Part shown: positions 39,753-46,671 of the stretch, one piece after another
Numbering within the stretch: the first letter of the stretch is position 1
Layout: each line of letters starts with the position of its first letter
Origin: Gynuella sunshinyii YC6258
Lineage (GTDB): Bacteria > Pseudomonadota > Gammaproteobacteria > Pseudomonadales > Natronospirillaceae
Assembly (NCBI RefSeq): GCF_000940805.1
Contig: NZ_CP007142.1
Span: 124,001 to 188,000, forward strand
Length of the DNA stretch: 64,000 nt
Reading direction: 5' to 3'
The notes under the pieces: generated by a model
What the model saw: only the letters and a program-made list of their open reading frames with translations
Told to the model about the DNA's origin: nothing
Databases searched by the model: none
Position numbers and translations under genes: made by a program

Positions 39753-39822
39753 GTAGGACGGTGCCGCATTAGCCCGGCTTGCCGGGCTAACTTGGAGTTC
39801 TGTCAATAACTGTACGGGGGTA

Positions 39823-40041
39823 ATGAATATGGGAACACTAAATAAACTTAGGGAATCAATTAATTCTTTGGAGGAAGTGGCGGAAAAAGCCTCTCAGCTG
39901 GGCACCTTTGATATATCGGGTAAAGTCAAAGCGGCAGAAGAGGCCACCGAAATAGCAAGGCGTGTCAGTTATCACACGTTGGAATTATTCATGGAAATTG
40001 AAGGCAGATTACAGGAGTTGGAATATGCAAAAGCGGGTTAA
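39823..40041 (+). CDS. Small coiled-coil provirus protein
   Basis: 72 residues, entirely helical (LRESINSLEEVAEKAS, then KVKAAEEATEIARRVSYHTLELFMEIEGRL), unknown family. Preceded by GGGGGT at close spacing. It overlaps the next gene by 17 bases. Confidence 0.6.
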   Translation: MNMGTLNKLRESINSLEEVAEKASQLGTFDISGKVKAAEEATEIARRVSYHTLELFMEIEGRLQELEYAKAG

Positions 40042-40315
40042 GTGTCCAGCATGTGAAAGTGTTGCATATGTAAAACCCAATAACCGGGGGGATGAATATT
40101 TTACCTGCTCACGTTGTGGGCCATGGAATGGTAAGGGGCCAGCATTCCGGGAATGGTGTCGGTCATTATCAGACATTGATCATAAGCCAGATACCAAGTC
40201 TGATACGGATAGCGAACATCAGCTTGGCTTAAGTGGTTTGGGCACGGTGGAATCATCACCCGTGCCCCCAGAACGCAAGAGTGCTGATTGGTTACAGGCG
40301 TGGGGTGAATCATGA
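40025..40315 (+). CDS. Small zinc-ribbon provirus protein
   Basis: 96 residues. Two Cys pairs (KCPACESV and FTCSRCGPW) form a zinc ribbon of about 30 residues, followed by a low-complexity acidic tail (DIDHKPDTKSDTDSEHQL). It could bind nucleic acid; function unknown. ATG 40025 lies inside the preceding gene, and its stop overlaps the next start (ATGA). Confidence 0.65.
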   Translation: MQKRVKCPACESVAYVKPNNRGDEYFTCSRCGPWNGKGPAFREWCRSLSDIDHKPDTKSDTDSEHQLGLSGLGTVESSPVPPERKSADWLQAWGES

Positions 40316-40746
40316 ATCCAATGGAATTAGGCGATGCGGCTGCGCTGGACGCCATGGCCACTGCCTTGGAGGCAGAAGGGGTGGCAAGCGCTAAAGAAGG
40401 GGCTGAACAAGCGCACAAGGATTTTCAGGACTTTGAAAAAAACAATGGTGCGGGTTTTCCTTATCAACCGGCTGTTGCCAGTGCGTTAAAAAACTTCCTG
40501 GGCATGGGATCTTTCAAAATATCACAAGGGCGTGGCCAGCATTGGCTTTTAGAGGAAAAAGAAGCCGAACAGATGGGCATTGCCATTGCTCAATGCGTGG
40601 ATGCGTATATGCCTGATACAAACAGCCCATTTACCAACATGGTCATGGTGTGTGGCATGGCGATAGGGCCAAGGTTGGCTTTGGATATGATGCATTCGAA
40701 GCGAGGACAGCAAGCACAAGGGGGCGCGGGTGAGTCGAATCAATGA
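40312..40746 (+). CDS. Provirus protein of unknown function
   Basis: 144 residues. The N-terminus is Ala/Glu-rich and helical (AAALDAMATALEAEGVASAKEGAEQAHKDF). A compact middle and a hydrophobic Met/Gly stretch (FTNMVMVCGMAIGPRLALDMM) could touch the membrane. It is ATGA-coupled to the zinc-ribbon gene and overlaps the ATPase start. Position just before the ATPase suggests a packaging or assembly role, which is inference. Confidence 0.6.
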   Translation: MNPMELGDAAALDAMATALEAEGVASAKEGAEQAHKDFQDFEKNNGAGFPYQPAVASALKNFLGMGSFKISQGRGQHWLLEEKEAEQMGIAIAQCVDAYMPDTNSPFTNMVMVCGMAIGPRLALDMMHSKRGQQAQGGAGESNQ

Positions 40747-41347
40747 AAACTTAACAGAAGATATTCGGGGGTATTTTGGGGCCACTGGGTCAGGTAAGAC
40801 TTACCGGATTAAAAAAGATCTCGGGTCAGCACCTCGTGTCCTGGTGTATGACATTAAAGGCACATTTGGGCCATCGAATGGGTTTGAGGCATTCACAGAT
40901 CGAGGGGCGTTTTTGAATGCGGTTCGTTCAAGCAATCAAGCGCGCTATTCATTTCATGACCCCAGTTGCCACTATTTTGACTGGTTCTGTGAGTTGGCTA
41001 GACATCAAGCGGATGCCCGTAGAATGACAGAGATTGTCATTGATGAGCTTGGGCCAGTATCGACACCGGGGAAAGCGCAGGGACATTGGCACTGGCTGAT
41101 CAGTATAGGCCGTACCTATGGGATAAAAATCAAAGCAGGTGCTCAGCGTCCATCCGAAATTGATAAAACCCTTATGGGTAACCTGAATGGGATGTTTGTA
41201 GGAAGGGTGCAGCGGGATAAGGATGCTGCTTACTTATCCGCTGAAACGGGTATTCCTCAAATGGACATATTGAACCTGAGAGGGGCACCTCATTATGAGC
41301 ATTTCTTATGGGCTGGACGGGGCCGATATAAAAAAGCAGGTAAGTAA
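40730..41347 (+). CDS. Genome-packaging-type ATPase (corticovirus P9-like)
   Basis: 205 residues. Walker A GATGSGKT lies at about residues 17-24, Walker B is IVIDELGPVS, and a sensor-like Gln occurs in KAGAQRPSEID. The compact FtsK/HerA-type fold without extra domains is what PRD1/PM2-group viruses use to package DNA into a membrane-lined capsid. Filamentous-phage Zot proteins share the fold but are longer and membrane-anchored. The start is GTG after a G-rich site. It is the last gene before the internal terminator. Confidence 0.78.
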   Translation: MSRINENLTEDIRGYFGATGSGKTYRIKKDLGSAPRVLVYDIKGTFGPSNGFEAFTDRGAFLNAVRSSNQARYSFHDPSCHYFDWFCELARHQADARRMTEIVIDELGPVSTPGKAQGHWHWLISIGRTYGIKIKAGAQRPSEIDKTLMGNLNGMFVGRVQRDKDAAYLSAETGIPQMDILNLRGAPHYEHFLWAGRGRYKKAGK

Positions 41348-41351
41348 GAAA

Positions 41352-41371
41352 AAGGCCGGTTATCCGGCTTT
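41352..41371 (+). terminator. Intrinsic terminator between early and late provirus genes
   Basis: AAGGCCGG / CCGGCTTT stem of 8 bp (one G-U) with loop TTAT, followed by a run of Ts. It separates replication/packaging genes from the structural operon. Confidence 0.8.
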
Positions 41372-41495
41372 TTTTATGCCTGTAATTTAGGCTTTTCCCT
41401 ATGTATGTACGTACGGCTCTCAGGCCTGACGGTGCCCGATATTCATGATTTAGTTTGCCCGTTCAAACAACATCAACAGGAACGGGAAACTGAAC

Positions 41496-41615
41496 ATGAG
41501 TAAGACAACAACTCGCGTTGTATTAATTTCACTGGCATCAGCGGCAGCGGTAGTTTGGGCCGTTAATAACGTGGATGCGGTTGACAATATTCTGGGTGAT
41601 CGCGGCTGGTTCTAA
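41496..41615 (+). CDS. 39-residue single-helix membrane protein of the provirus
   Basis: MSKTTTRVVLISLASAAAVV continues WAVNNVDAVDNILGDRGWF. It has a basic N-terminus, one transmembrane helix and an acidic tail. It is preceded by AGGAACGGG. Placed just before the capsid gene, it is a candidate minor membrane protein of the virion. The 41372-41495 gap should carry the late promoter. Confidence 0.6.
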   Translation: MSKTTTRVVLISLASAAAVVWAVNNVDAVDNILGDRGWF

Positions 41616-41653
41616 CCCGCCATTTGTCATTAACTACGTTATAAGGGTAGAAC

Positions 41654-42520
41654 ATGCGTCCATTACGAAAGCTTGATTCATTTTCTGGCGTGGCTCCGGG
41701 TGAAACAGCAACTATGCGAATTCAACCGGGTCCGCGTTATGATGATATCATCATTAAAACCAATCTATCACCGGACAAAATAGAGTCCGTTTCTTTGGTG
41801 CTCAATACTGAAGATATGTTTGGTGGTGGGTTGTCTGGTAAAGAGCTACATATGCTCTCTAAGTACATCAAAATTGAGGTTGGGTCTTCAGGTCCGACTT
41901 ACTTTTATCGTTTGCCACTTTCGATGAAAGGTGCCGTGCTGCGCGATTCAATGTTATCGACAGGACTGCCAACCGGTGGCACGGATGACATCATCTTAAA
42001 GGTGAAAATTGCGGAGAGCGCGCAGGCTCCGACACTGAAGGCCTTAGCGAGAACATCACCTAATCCAGGTCGGCGTAACTTTATCCGGTCATTTAAGCGT
42101 TATTACGTACCTGCGGCAGCGGCGGGAAAGGTTGAGTTTACGACCATGAACAAAGGACCGCGATTGTTAACCGCTCACTGCAAAGCCACCGGTATCAAAG
42201 GCATAGAAGTGGAGGCGGATCATGTCAAGATTTATGAAGCGCTGGCAGATGAGCAAGTATTCATTTTGAAGGATGGACAGTTTCCTCGTGTTCCTCAGAC
42301 TGGCTATTACCACTTTGACCCGGTAGCAGAAGGCTATCCTATTTTGGATTCCATGCCGACAACCGCCAACAGCTTGGTATTTCGTTTTGATGTCAGTCAG
42401 GGCAATCAGCAAATTGAAATGCTGTGTGAAGTACTTGAGCCCAAAGTGGCGGTGTGGACCAGCAGTGAAGCGCCGGCAACCAGTAAAACACGTTCTTCAC
42501 GTTCTGTTGGTCGTCGCTAA
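41654..42520 (+). CDS. Major capsid protein, corticovirus P2-like (double jelly roll)
   Basis: 288 residues. Start MRPLRKLDSFSGVAPGETAT with G-x-YD (GPRYDDIII) and LSPDKIESVSLVLN, the middle block LPLSMKGAVLRDSM, APTLKALARTSP and RRNFIRSF, then a second barrel-like half ending VLEPKVAVW. The order matches what I recall of PM2 P2 (start MR, xPSQIKNVxVxLxG, PEMKGVxVTD, MRRNFF, final EYMGVWSR), and length is close to the 269 of PM2. This is the key evidence for a corticovirus. A basic, Ser-rich C-terminal tail of about 20 residues is additional. AAGGGTAG precedes the ATG. Confidence 0.78.
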   Translation: MRPLRKLDSFSGVAPGETATMRIQPGPRYDDIIIKTNLSPDKIESVSLVLNTEDMFGGGLSGKELHMLSKYIKIEVGSSGPTYFYRLPLSMKGAVLRDSMLSTGLPTGGTDDIILKVKIAESAQAPTLKALARTSPNPGRRNFIRSFKRYYVPAAAAGKVEFTTMNKGPRLLTAHCKATGIKGIEVEADHVKIYEALADEQVFILKDGQFPRVPQTGYYHFDPVAEGYPILDSMPTTANSLVFRFDVSQGNQQIEMLCEVLEPKVAVWTSSEAPATSKTRSSRSVGRR

Positions 42521-42544
42521 GACGGCCTTATTCCGGGGGTAAGC

Positions 42545-42799
42545 ATGGCGATTTGGCAATCTATTTATGATGCCGCAAATGAGGCTACGGACAGCGTCAG
42601 TGGCTGGTGGGATGAAAATGTGTCTGAAGTCTATGAAAGTTGGTTCGGTGAACCAGCAACCAATGAAGATCAGACCAACGCTATACCGGGTGCGCAAGGC
42701 AGTGCCAGTCAAAACAGCAGCGGCTCAAGCTCTCAGTTGTTGAAGGTAGCACCGGTGGTGATTGGTGCGCTATCGCTATTGGTCGCCGTCGTCAAATAA
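42545..42799 (+). CDS. Provirus membrane protein with C-terminal helix
   Basis: 84 residues. An N-terminal amphipathic Trp-rich helix (WQSIYDAANEATDSVSGWW), a Ser/Gly/Gln-rich linker, and a C-terminal transmembrane helix (VAPVVIGALSLLVAVVK). First small gene after the capsid gene; a likely virion membrane protein. Family not recognised. Confidence 0.6.
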   Translation: MAIWQSIYDAANEATDSVSGWWDENVSEVYESWFGEPATNEDQTNAIPGAQGSASQNSSGSSSQLLKVAPVVIGALSLLVAVVK

Positions 42800-42809
42800 G
42801 GGGGCATGT

Positions 42810-42950
42810 ATGCCATACGCAATTTTGGCCATTGCCAGTTTTATAGCCGGTGGCTTGACGTTTGGAGGCCTAACGCAACTGACCAATAGAGTCTTATTGA
42901 TTGGGTTGGTCGGTGGTGCTGCGTATTACGTTTTGAAGGTGAACAAGTGA
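42810..42950 (+). CDS. 46-residue provirus membrane protein
   Basis: MPYAILAIASFIAGGLTFGG continues to a second helix RVLLIGLVGGAAYYVLKVNK; almost wholly hydrophobic with two short helices. ATG 42810 follows GGGGG. A longer in-frame reading from 42762 overlaps the previous gene and lacks a ribosome-binding site. Likely an internal-membrane component of the virion. Confidence 0.6.
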   Translation: MPYAILAIASFIAGGLTFGGLTQLTNRVLLIGLVGGAAYYVLKVNK

Positions 42951-43183
42951 GTGCGATTCCAGGTATTGATTTAGGGATGGGTGATGGCTGGAGCATGAGC
43001 AATCAGGCATCAGCTGCCACCGGCTCCAAAAGCGATAACAAGCGTAACAATGTCGATTCCGGGCTGAGTTATCGGTCAGGCTCAATCATCTTTGGAAACA
43101 ATGAACAGTCCAATACAGGGGTGTGGATTTTGGCCGGGGTCGGGTTGTTGGGATTAGGGCTGTTTGTGTTTGGGAGACAATGA
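42947..43183 (+). CDS. Provirus membrane protein, 78 residues
   Basis: A Ser/Asn-rich soluble N-terminal part (SGLSYRSGSIIFGNNEQSN) and a C-terminal helix (VWILAGVGLLGLGLFVFG). It starts with GTG overlapping the previous stop as GTGA, implying coupled translation. Confidence 0.6.
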   Translation: MSAIPGIDLGMGDGWSMSNQASAATGSKSDNKRNNVDSGLSYRSGSIIFGNNEQSNTGVWILAGVGLLGLGLFVFGRQ

Positions 43184-43647
43184 TGGGGTTTAACTTATTA
43201 GGGTCTTCATCCAAAACAGATGAAACCAATTACAACTATGACTATACCGGCGCGTCATGGGTAGATGATGACTCGGTGAATCTGACGGCGGCGGATGGAG
43301 CGATAAGCGCCTCCCAGATTACTGGGAATATTGAGGCGGCTGACGCTCAAACACTGCAGCAAATATCACAGGATCAGGCAGATACCCTGCAACACCTCTC
43401 TGATGACAATACAGACTTGCTGACCAAGTTTTTAGAGGTAGGGCTGGAGAGTCAACGGGCCATTAATGATACCGGTCAGCAATATCTGAACAGTGCCATC
43501 AGTCAAATCAACAAAACCACTGGCGATGCCCTGGATGTGGTTGAACAGCTGAAGAAAACAGAAATGGGAGACCAGTCCTACGCTGTCTGGGCGGTGGTCG
43601 CGGCTGTGCTGGGAATCGGTTATTTCGCGTTTTGGGGGCGTTCATGA
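43180..43647 (+). CDS. Provirus structural protein with coiled coil and C-terminal membrane anchor
   Basis: 155 residues. After an acidic N-terminus there is a long helical region (AADAQTLQQISQDQADTLQHL, then ESQRAINDTGQQYLNSAISQI) and a final helix AVWAVVAAVLGIGYFAFW. The tail-anchored shape suggests a stalk linking membrane and capsid; inference. Two adjacent ATGs (43180, 43183) overlap the previous stop; 43183 is better spaced from GGGAG. Confidence 0.6.
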   Translation: MMGFNLLGSSSKTDETNYNYDYTGASWVDDDSVNLTAADGAISASQITGNIEAADAQTLQQISQDQADTLQHLSDDNTDLLTKFLEVGLESQRAINDTGQQYLNSAISQINKTTGDALDVVEQLKKTEMGDQSYAVWAVVAAVLGIGYFAFWGRS

Positions 43648-44210
43648 GGCCAAGTAAGTTTACTGTTGACATGGGTGGTAAATACATCATTCAACAGACC
43701 GTCCGAAAAATAAAAGTGCTCAGCTGTACCGGTCCGCTGGTGTTGATGACCGGGGAAGGTAATGAAGAGGTACCAGTTGAATCCGGGGATTTGATTGCAT
43801 TCGACAATGAGACAAGGCAGCTGCAAATCAAAAATGCCCATGACAATGCCAATGAAGTAGAGCTGTTGTTGATGGGCACCACTGGGGCCACTCTGGAGAA
43901 TTCAGCGGGAGTGGTTAAGGTCTCTGAAATTCTGACACCGTCAGAAACCAAGGTCCGGCATGGTGTGATTAGCACAACGGTTGATAGTGGTGAAGTGACG
44001 GACTTGGGTGCCATTTTTAATCAGAAATATCCTGCAAAAAGCGTGGTCTCATGGGTTTTTACGGTCTCTAACACCGCATATTTAGCGGATGATGGTGATT
44101 ACTTTAGAGTTGAACCTGATTCTGATTTGTCCGGCGCTGGGAGGCTGCCAGTGATCGAAAATGGATATGGCGAGGGAAACAGAATTACAGCATTGGTATT
44201 TTATGTATGA
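43644..44210 (+). CDS. Provirus structural protein, beta-rich, 188 residues
   Basis: MRPSKFTVDMGGKYIIQQTV, then alternating strands (KIKVLSCTGPLVLMTGEGNEEVPVESGDLIAFDN; RQLQIKNAHDNANEVELLL). It has no leader or membrane helix. A capsid or spike-base protein is plausible from position. It is ATGA-coupled on both sides. Family not recognised. Confidence 0.6.
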   Translation: MRPSKFTVDMGGKYIIQQTVRKIKVLSCTGPLVLMTGEGNEEVPVESGDLIAFDNETRQLQIKNAHDNANEVELLLMGTTGATLENSAGVVKVSEILTPSETKVRHGVISTTVDSGEVTDLGAIFNQKYPAKSVVSWVFTVSNTAYLADDGDYFRVEPDSDLSGAGRLPVIENGYGEGNRITALVFYV

Positions 44211-44665
44211 GCATGATTCCAGTTGTAGGTCACAGTCGGCCGCAGGTTGGTGACATAAAGATGTTTGTAGGCTCTCGTGAGGCTTTGAATCGTGAATATG
44301 AGAAAGGCTGGGTGATCGCCGATGGGCAAAATGGCACTTACGACATGTTGAACCACTTTCCAAAGTTCGGGCATTTTGGAGAGATCGGTACCAAAGGCGG
44401 GGAAAGTACGATCAGACCTTCAGGATACGTATTAGGACATACCTTGTCTGAGTCAGAAATGCCAGTGCATCGGCATCGGGTAGCCGGACGGTCTGGTGGC
44501 AATACAGGTGTGACCACCAATGATGGCTTAGCAAATGATATATGGACAGAAACCGCAGGCGGCAGTCAGAGCCATGCTCATGGCTTTATCGGTATTACCC
44601 ATACCAATGAACCTCAGTATATCAATGTACTGCCCTTGCAATATATCGGGAGAAAAGCGGTATGA
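44207..44665 (+). CDS. Collar-domain protein, spike or receptor-binding candidate
   Basis: 152 residues with the phage tail-collar/microcystin-dependent-protein pattern: GDIKMFVGS, GWVIADGQNGTYDMLNHFPKFG, HTLSESEMPVHRHRV, GGSQSHAHGF and NVLPLQYIGRKAV. These domains normally end tail fibres of tailed phages. In a tailless virus the likely place is the vertex spike. It is the best candidate for host recognition in this element. Confidence 0.7.
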   Translation: MSMIPVVGHSRPQVGDIKMFVGSREALNREYEKGWVIADGQNGTYDMLNHFPKFGHFGEIGTKGGESTIRPSGYVLGHTLSESEMPVHRHRVAGRSGGNTGVTTNDGLANDIWTETAGGSQSHAHGFIGITHTNEPQYINVLPLQYIGRKAV

Positions 44666-44910
44666 AGATTACAGCAGTGACCAAAGACCAGTTGATCATC
44701 ATTGATGGCGTACCCGTTGGTCCGCCTGAGTGCTCGTTTTCGATGCCGGCGGGGGAATGGGCTGTCAGATTCGATACGGATACTGGAATCGGTGAAGTCG
44801 AATACCTGGACAACCGGCAAAATGAAGTGATAGGGCTGGAGGACTTTGAACAGCGATACACCGGTCTGGTGGCGGAGCATGACCGGGTTAAGGGGTTGTT
44901 GGCTGAATGA
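44662..44910 (+). CDS. Small provirus protein following the collar gene
   Basis: 82 residues, beta-rich (MKITAVTKDQLIIIDGVPVG, EWAVRFDTDTGIGEVEYLDN) with a C-terminal helix (FEQRYTGLVAEHDRVKGLLAE). Similar small proteins sit beside collar fibres in tailed phages as assembly factors; that role here is inference. It is ATGA-coupled to its neighbours. Confidence 0.6.
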   Translation: MKITAVTKDQLIIIDGVPVGPPECSFSMPAGEWAVRFDTDTGIGEVEYLDNRQNEVIGLEDFEQRYTGLVAEHDRVKGLLAE

Positions 44911-45371
44911 AGGCAATTTATGTGGCGGCGGGTGCGGCGGCACTCGCAATGATCAGCGTAGGGGGTTATGTGGGGTTTGAAAAAATAAGAGGGATTCGAA
45001 ACAGAAACCCATTGAATATCCGAAAAAGTGATATTGCATGGGACGGTAAAGTTTACCCTGGCTCTGACTCAGATTTTGAGCAGTTCGAGTCTACAGAATA
45101 CGGCATCCGGGCAGCGTATAAGCTCATGATGACCTATCGAAATAAGTATGGACTGGATACGGTGGCCGGCATTGTGGGCAGATGGGCACCCGGAAATGAG
45201 AATGATACAGGCGCTTATATTGATTCGGTTTGTCAGAGCATGGGCGTACGTAGTGACTATGTACTGCCCATCAACCGATATCCTGATCTGATTGCCGCCA
45301 TGATCAAGCATGAAAATGGGATTAATCCCTACTCAGCAGATGTCATTCATATGGGGGTTAACCTGGCATGA
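44907..45371 (+). CDS. Membrane-anchored lysozyme-like virion protein
   Basis: 154 residues. An N-terminal helix (YVAAGAAALAMISVGGYVGF) precedes NRNPLNIRKSDIAWDGKV, FEQFESTEYGIRAAYKLMMTY and GRWAPGNENDTGAYIDSV. These are the blocks of the structural-protein/muramidase family often encoded by phages for cell entry or exit. PM2 P7 is a predicted transglycosylase, so an equivalent role is possible. I cannot assign catalytic residues with certainty. Confidence 0.65.
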   Translation: MKAIYVAAGAAALAMISVGGYVGFEKIRGIRNRNPLNIRKSDIAWDGKVYPGSDSDFEQFESTEYGIRAAYKLMMTYRNKYGLDTVAGIVGRWAPGNENDTGAYIDSVCQSMGVRSDYVLPINRYPDLIAAMIKHENGINPYSADVIHMGVNLA

Positions 45372-45667
45372 AATTATTCGGTTTGGGAAAAGCGGCTGAA
45401 CGGGCAGCCAAGGTCATTGATGATCTGGTGACAGATAAAGACTTGGCGAATCGATTACGGGCGGAAGTGTATATGACAGAGCTTCAGGCACAGACTGTGC
45501 CCTGGGTCGATGCTGTCCACAAAATGGGGCGTCAGTTTTTAGCCTATGCGCAGATTGGATTTTATGCCTGGGCAGTTGCCCATGGTGTTGAAATTAACGC
45601 TGAATTGGTGGCAGGAGTATCGGGTGTGGCTGGTATTTATGCCATTGCCAAGGGGCGCGGTCAGTGA
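45368..45667 (+). CDS. Holin-like protein (three-helix holin family)
   Basis: 99 residues. The amphipathic N-terminus (AAERAAKVIDDLVTDKDLANRL), VPWVDAVHKMGRQFLAYAQIGFYAW and VSGVAGIYAIAKGRG match the pattern of small holins of phages and gene-transfer agents. ATGA overlap with the lytic-enzyme gene suggests a lysis pair. Confidence 0.65.
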   Translation: MKLFGLGKAAERAAKVIDDLVTDKDLANRLRAEVYMTELQAQTVPWVDAVHKMGRQFLAYAQIGFYAWAVAHGVEINAELVAGVSGVAGIYAIAKGRGQ

Positions 45668-45804
45668 GTATTGATATTTTTCAGATCCTGGGGGCCGGGG
45701 GCAACCTTTCCATGATTGGGGTGTTGTTGCTGTTCTGGCGAATTGATAAGCGTGTGACAAAACTAGAGTGGGTAATTGAAAGATGGCAAGAAAGGCAGGG
45801 TTAA
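45664..45804 (+). CDS. 46-residue membrane protein of the lysis region
   Basis: MSIDIFQILGAGGNLSMIGV, then one helix and a charged tail (RIDKRVTKLEWVIERWQERQG). The start is GTG within the previous stop (GTGA). Its shape resembles small holin-associated or second-holin proteins encoded beside phage lysis genes. Confidence 0.6.
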   Translation: MSIDIFQILGAGGNLSMIGVLLLFWRIDKRVTKLEWVIERWQERQG

Positions 45805-45875
45805 AGGCAAATGGGCGGTTAAAGAAGGGGTACCGGTTCGGGAAGGGCGGAAGGATTATTAAAGCTAAAAAGTAA
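45783..45875 (+). CDS. 30-residue highly basic provirus protein
   Basis: MARKAGLKANGRLKKGYRFG, ending RIIKAKK: 12 of 30 residues are Lys or Arg. It overlaps the end of the previous gene and ends the late operon. It could condense or contact DNA inside the capsid. Weakly supported because of its length, but position and composition are suggestive. Confidence 0.5.
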   Translation: MARKAGLKANGRLKKGYRFGKGGRIIKAKK

Positions 45876-45880
45876 AATAT

Positions 45881-45902
45881 AAGGGCGAGATTAGGGCGAG
45901 AT
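45881..45902 (+). repeat. Tandem AGGGCGAGAT, possible integrase arm sites (right)
   Basis: The same 22 bases as 35877-35898, here 92 bp before attR. A single further AGGGCGAGAT occurs outside the element at 46137. Confidence 0.5.
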
Positions 45903-45994
45903 CGTAGCGAAAAATTGAGTCTTATTGTGGCGATAAACATCAGCAACTCATTGATTTTAAAGGAAAAGATGGAGAATGTGTAATTTCGGCTGTA

Positions 45995-46093
45995 ACTTGT
46001 AATCAGTAGGTCGCCAGTTCGATTCCGGCAGCCGGCACCACTTATTTAAAACCCTCGCAGACCAGTGTTTGCGGGGGTTTTGCGTTTCTGGGG
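45995..46093 (+). repeat. attR, 99-bp direct repeat (right)
   Basis: Perfect duplicate of 35737-35835: 3' part of tRNA-Thr from the anticodon loop, CCA, and the tRNA terminator (46049-46080). It is only a partial tRNA and should not be counted as a tRNA gene. Confidence 0.9.
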
Positions 46094-46315
46094 GTGATGA
46101 AAAATCAAGCCGACGCAAAAGCCGGAAAATATCATAAGGGCGAGATCAAGGTCAGCCAGCTTTCAATCACTCAATCCAAAAACCTCCTCCCAAGCACTAA
46201 CCCGATATCCCTGTCTGGACTGAACAACCTGCCGTTAATTACCAGTTGTACTTGCATGAAATCTGTGTAATTGATGACAGCGTTATGCAGTAACCCTAAT
46301 TAAGAGAGACGGATT
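46094..46315. other. Host flank right of attR, partly similar to the provirus left end
   Basis: After attR the sequence GTGATGAAAA and, 43 bp on, AAGGGCGAGAT repeat the spacing found inside attL, but the intervening bases are diverged. No gene is seen. It may be a scar of an older related integration at the same tRNA. Confidence 0.4.
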
Positions 46316-46534
46316 TTGCGGAAAGAACTTAGACAAAAAATCATCGAAGTGTGTGATCAGAAAGTCGAAAAAAAGGGACCAGATGTAGGACTATCCTTTT
46401 ATGCTTTTTTTAAAAATAAAAACGATCAGCCCGAAGTCCTGATGGAGGCTGCCAAGTGGTGGATTGAAACTCATCAACTGGATCACTTCGAAAAAGCCAG
46501 CAAGATTAAAGCGATGGTCCAGGCAGGCAGCTGA
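46316..46534 (+). CDS. Small conserved-looking cytoplasmic protein
   Basis: 72 residues: RKELRQKIIEVCDQKVEKKG, GLSFYAFFKNKND, EAAKWWIETHQLDHFEKASKI. The composition is well balanced and the frame clean, with AGAGAG before a TTG start. It resembles a small DUF family (possibly DUF6500), but I am not certain. It precedes ogt by about 140 bases. Confidence 0.6.
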   Translation: MRKELRQKIIEVCDQKVEKKGPDVGLSFYAFFKNKNDQPEVLMEAAKWWIETHQLDHFEKASKIKAMVQAGS

Positions 46535-46671
46535 CCATTGAACACTCTCTCTGATCTGCAACAGCGTTTGATCGAACCACAAGCCAGCCGGCATTTGCCA
46601 AACCATGGACTCTTGCCGGATGATGAGGCAAACAGCGACATGACGATCAACCCCCTTCAAAGGAACAGATC

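Larger units (their letters stand above)
35836..46093 (+). mobile_element. Integrated corticovirus-like (PM2-like) provirus, 10.26 kb
   Basis: The element is bounded by the 99-bp att repeat. It contains, in order: leftward integrase and repressor; then rightward excisionase-like gene, HUH replication initiator, four small early genes, packaging-type ATPase, T-tailed terminator, and a tightly coupled late operon with a P2-like major capsid protein, small membrane proteins, spike candidate, lytic enzyme and holin-like genes. No terminase, portal, tail or filamentous coat genes are present. PM2, the type corticovirus, has a circular double-stranded genome of about 10 kb, an HUH initiator (P12), an ATPase (P9) and a double-jelly-roll capsid protein (P2), so size and content agree. 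Nearly all frames look intact; one early gene may carry a frameshift. Confidence 0.8.

Noticed and set aside
40730..41347. Filamentous-phage Zot protein
   Set aside because: It has the same ATPase superfamily, but is short with no membrane anchor, and the element lacks filamentous coat genes and has a P2-like capsid gene.
45995..46040. Second tRNA-Thr copy
   Set aside because: Only the 3' part from the anticodon loop onward is present; it is attR, not a gene.
35877..46147. CRISPR-like interpretation of the AGGGCGAGAT repeats
   Set aside because: There are only two tandem copies per site with an 11-bp period and no spacers; integrase arm sites fit better. No CRISPR array or cas gene was seen anywhere.
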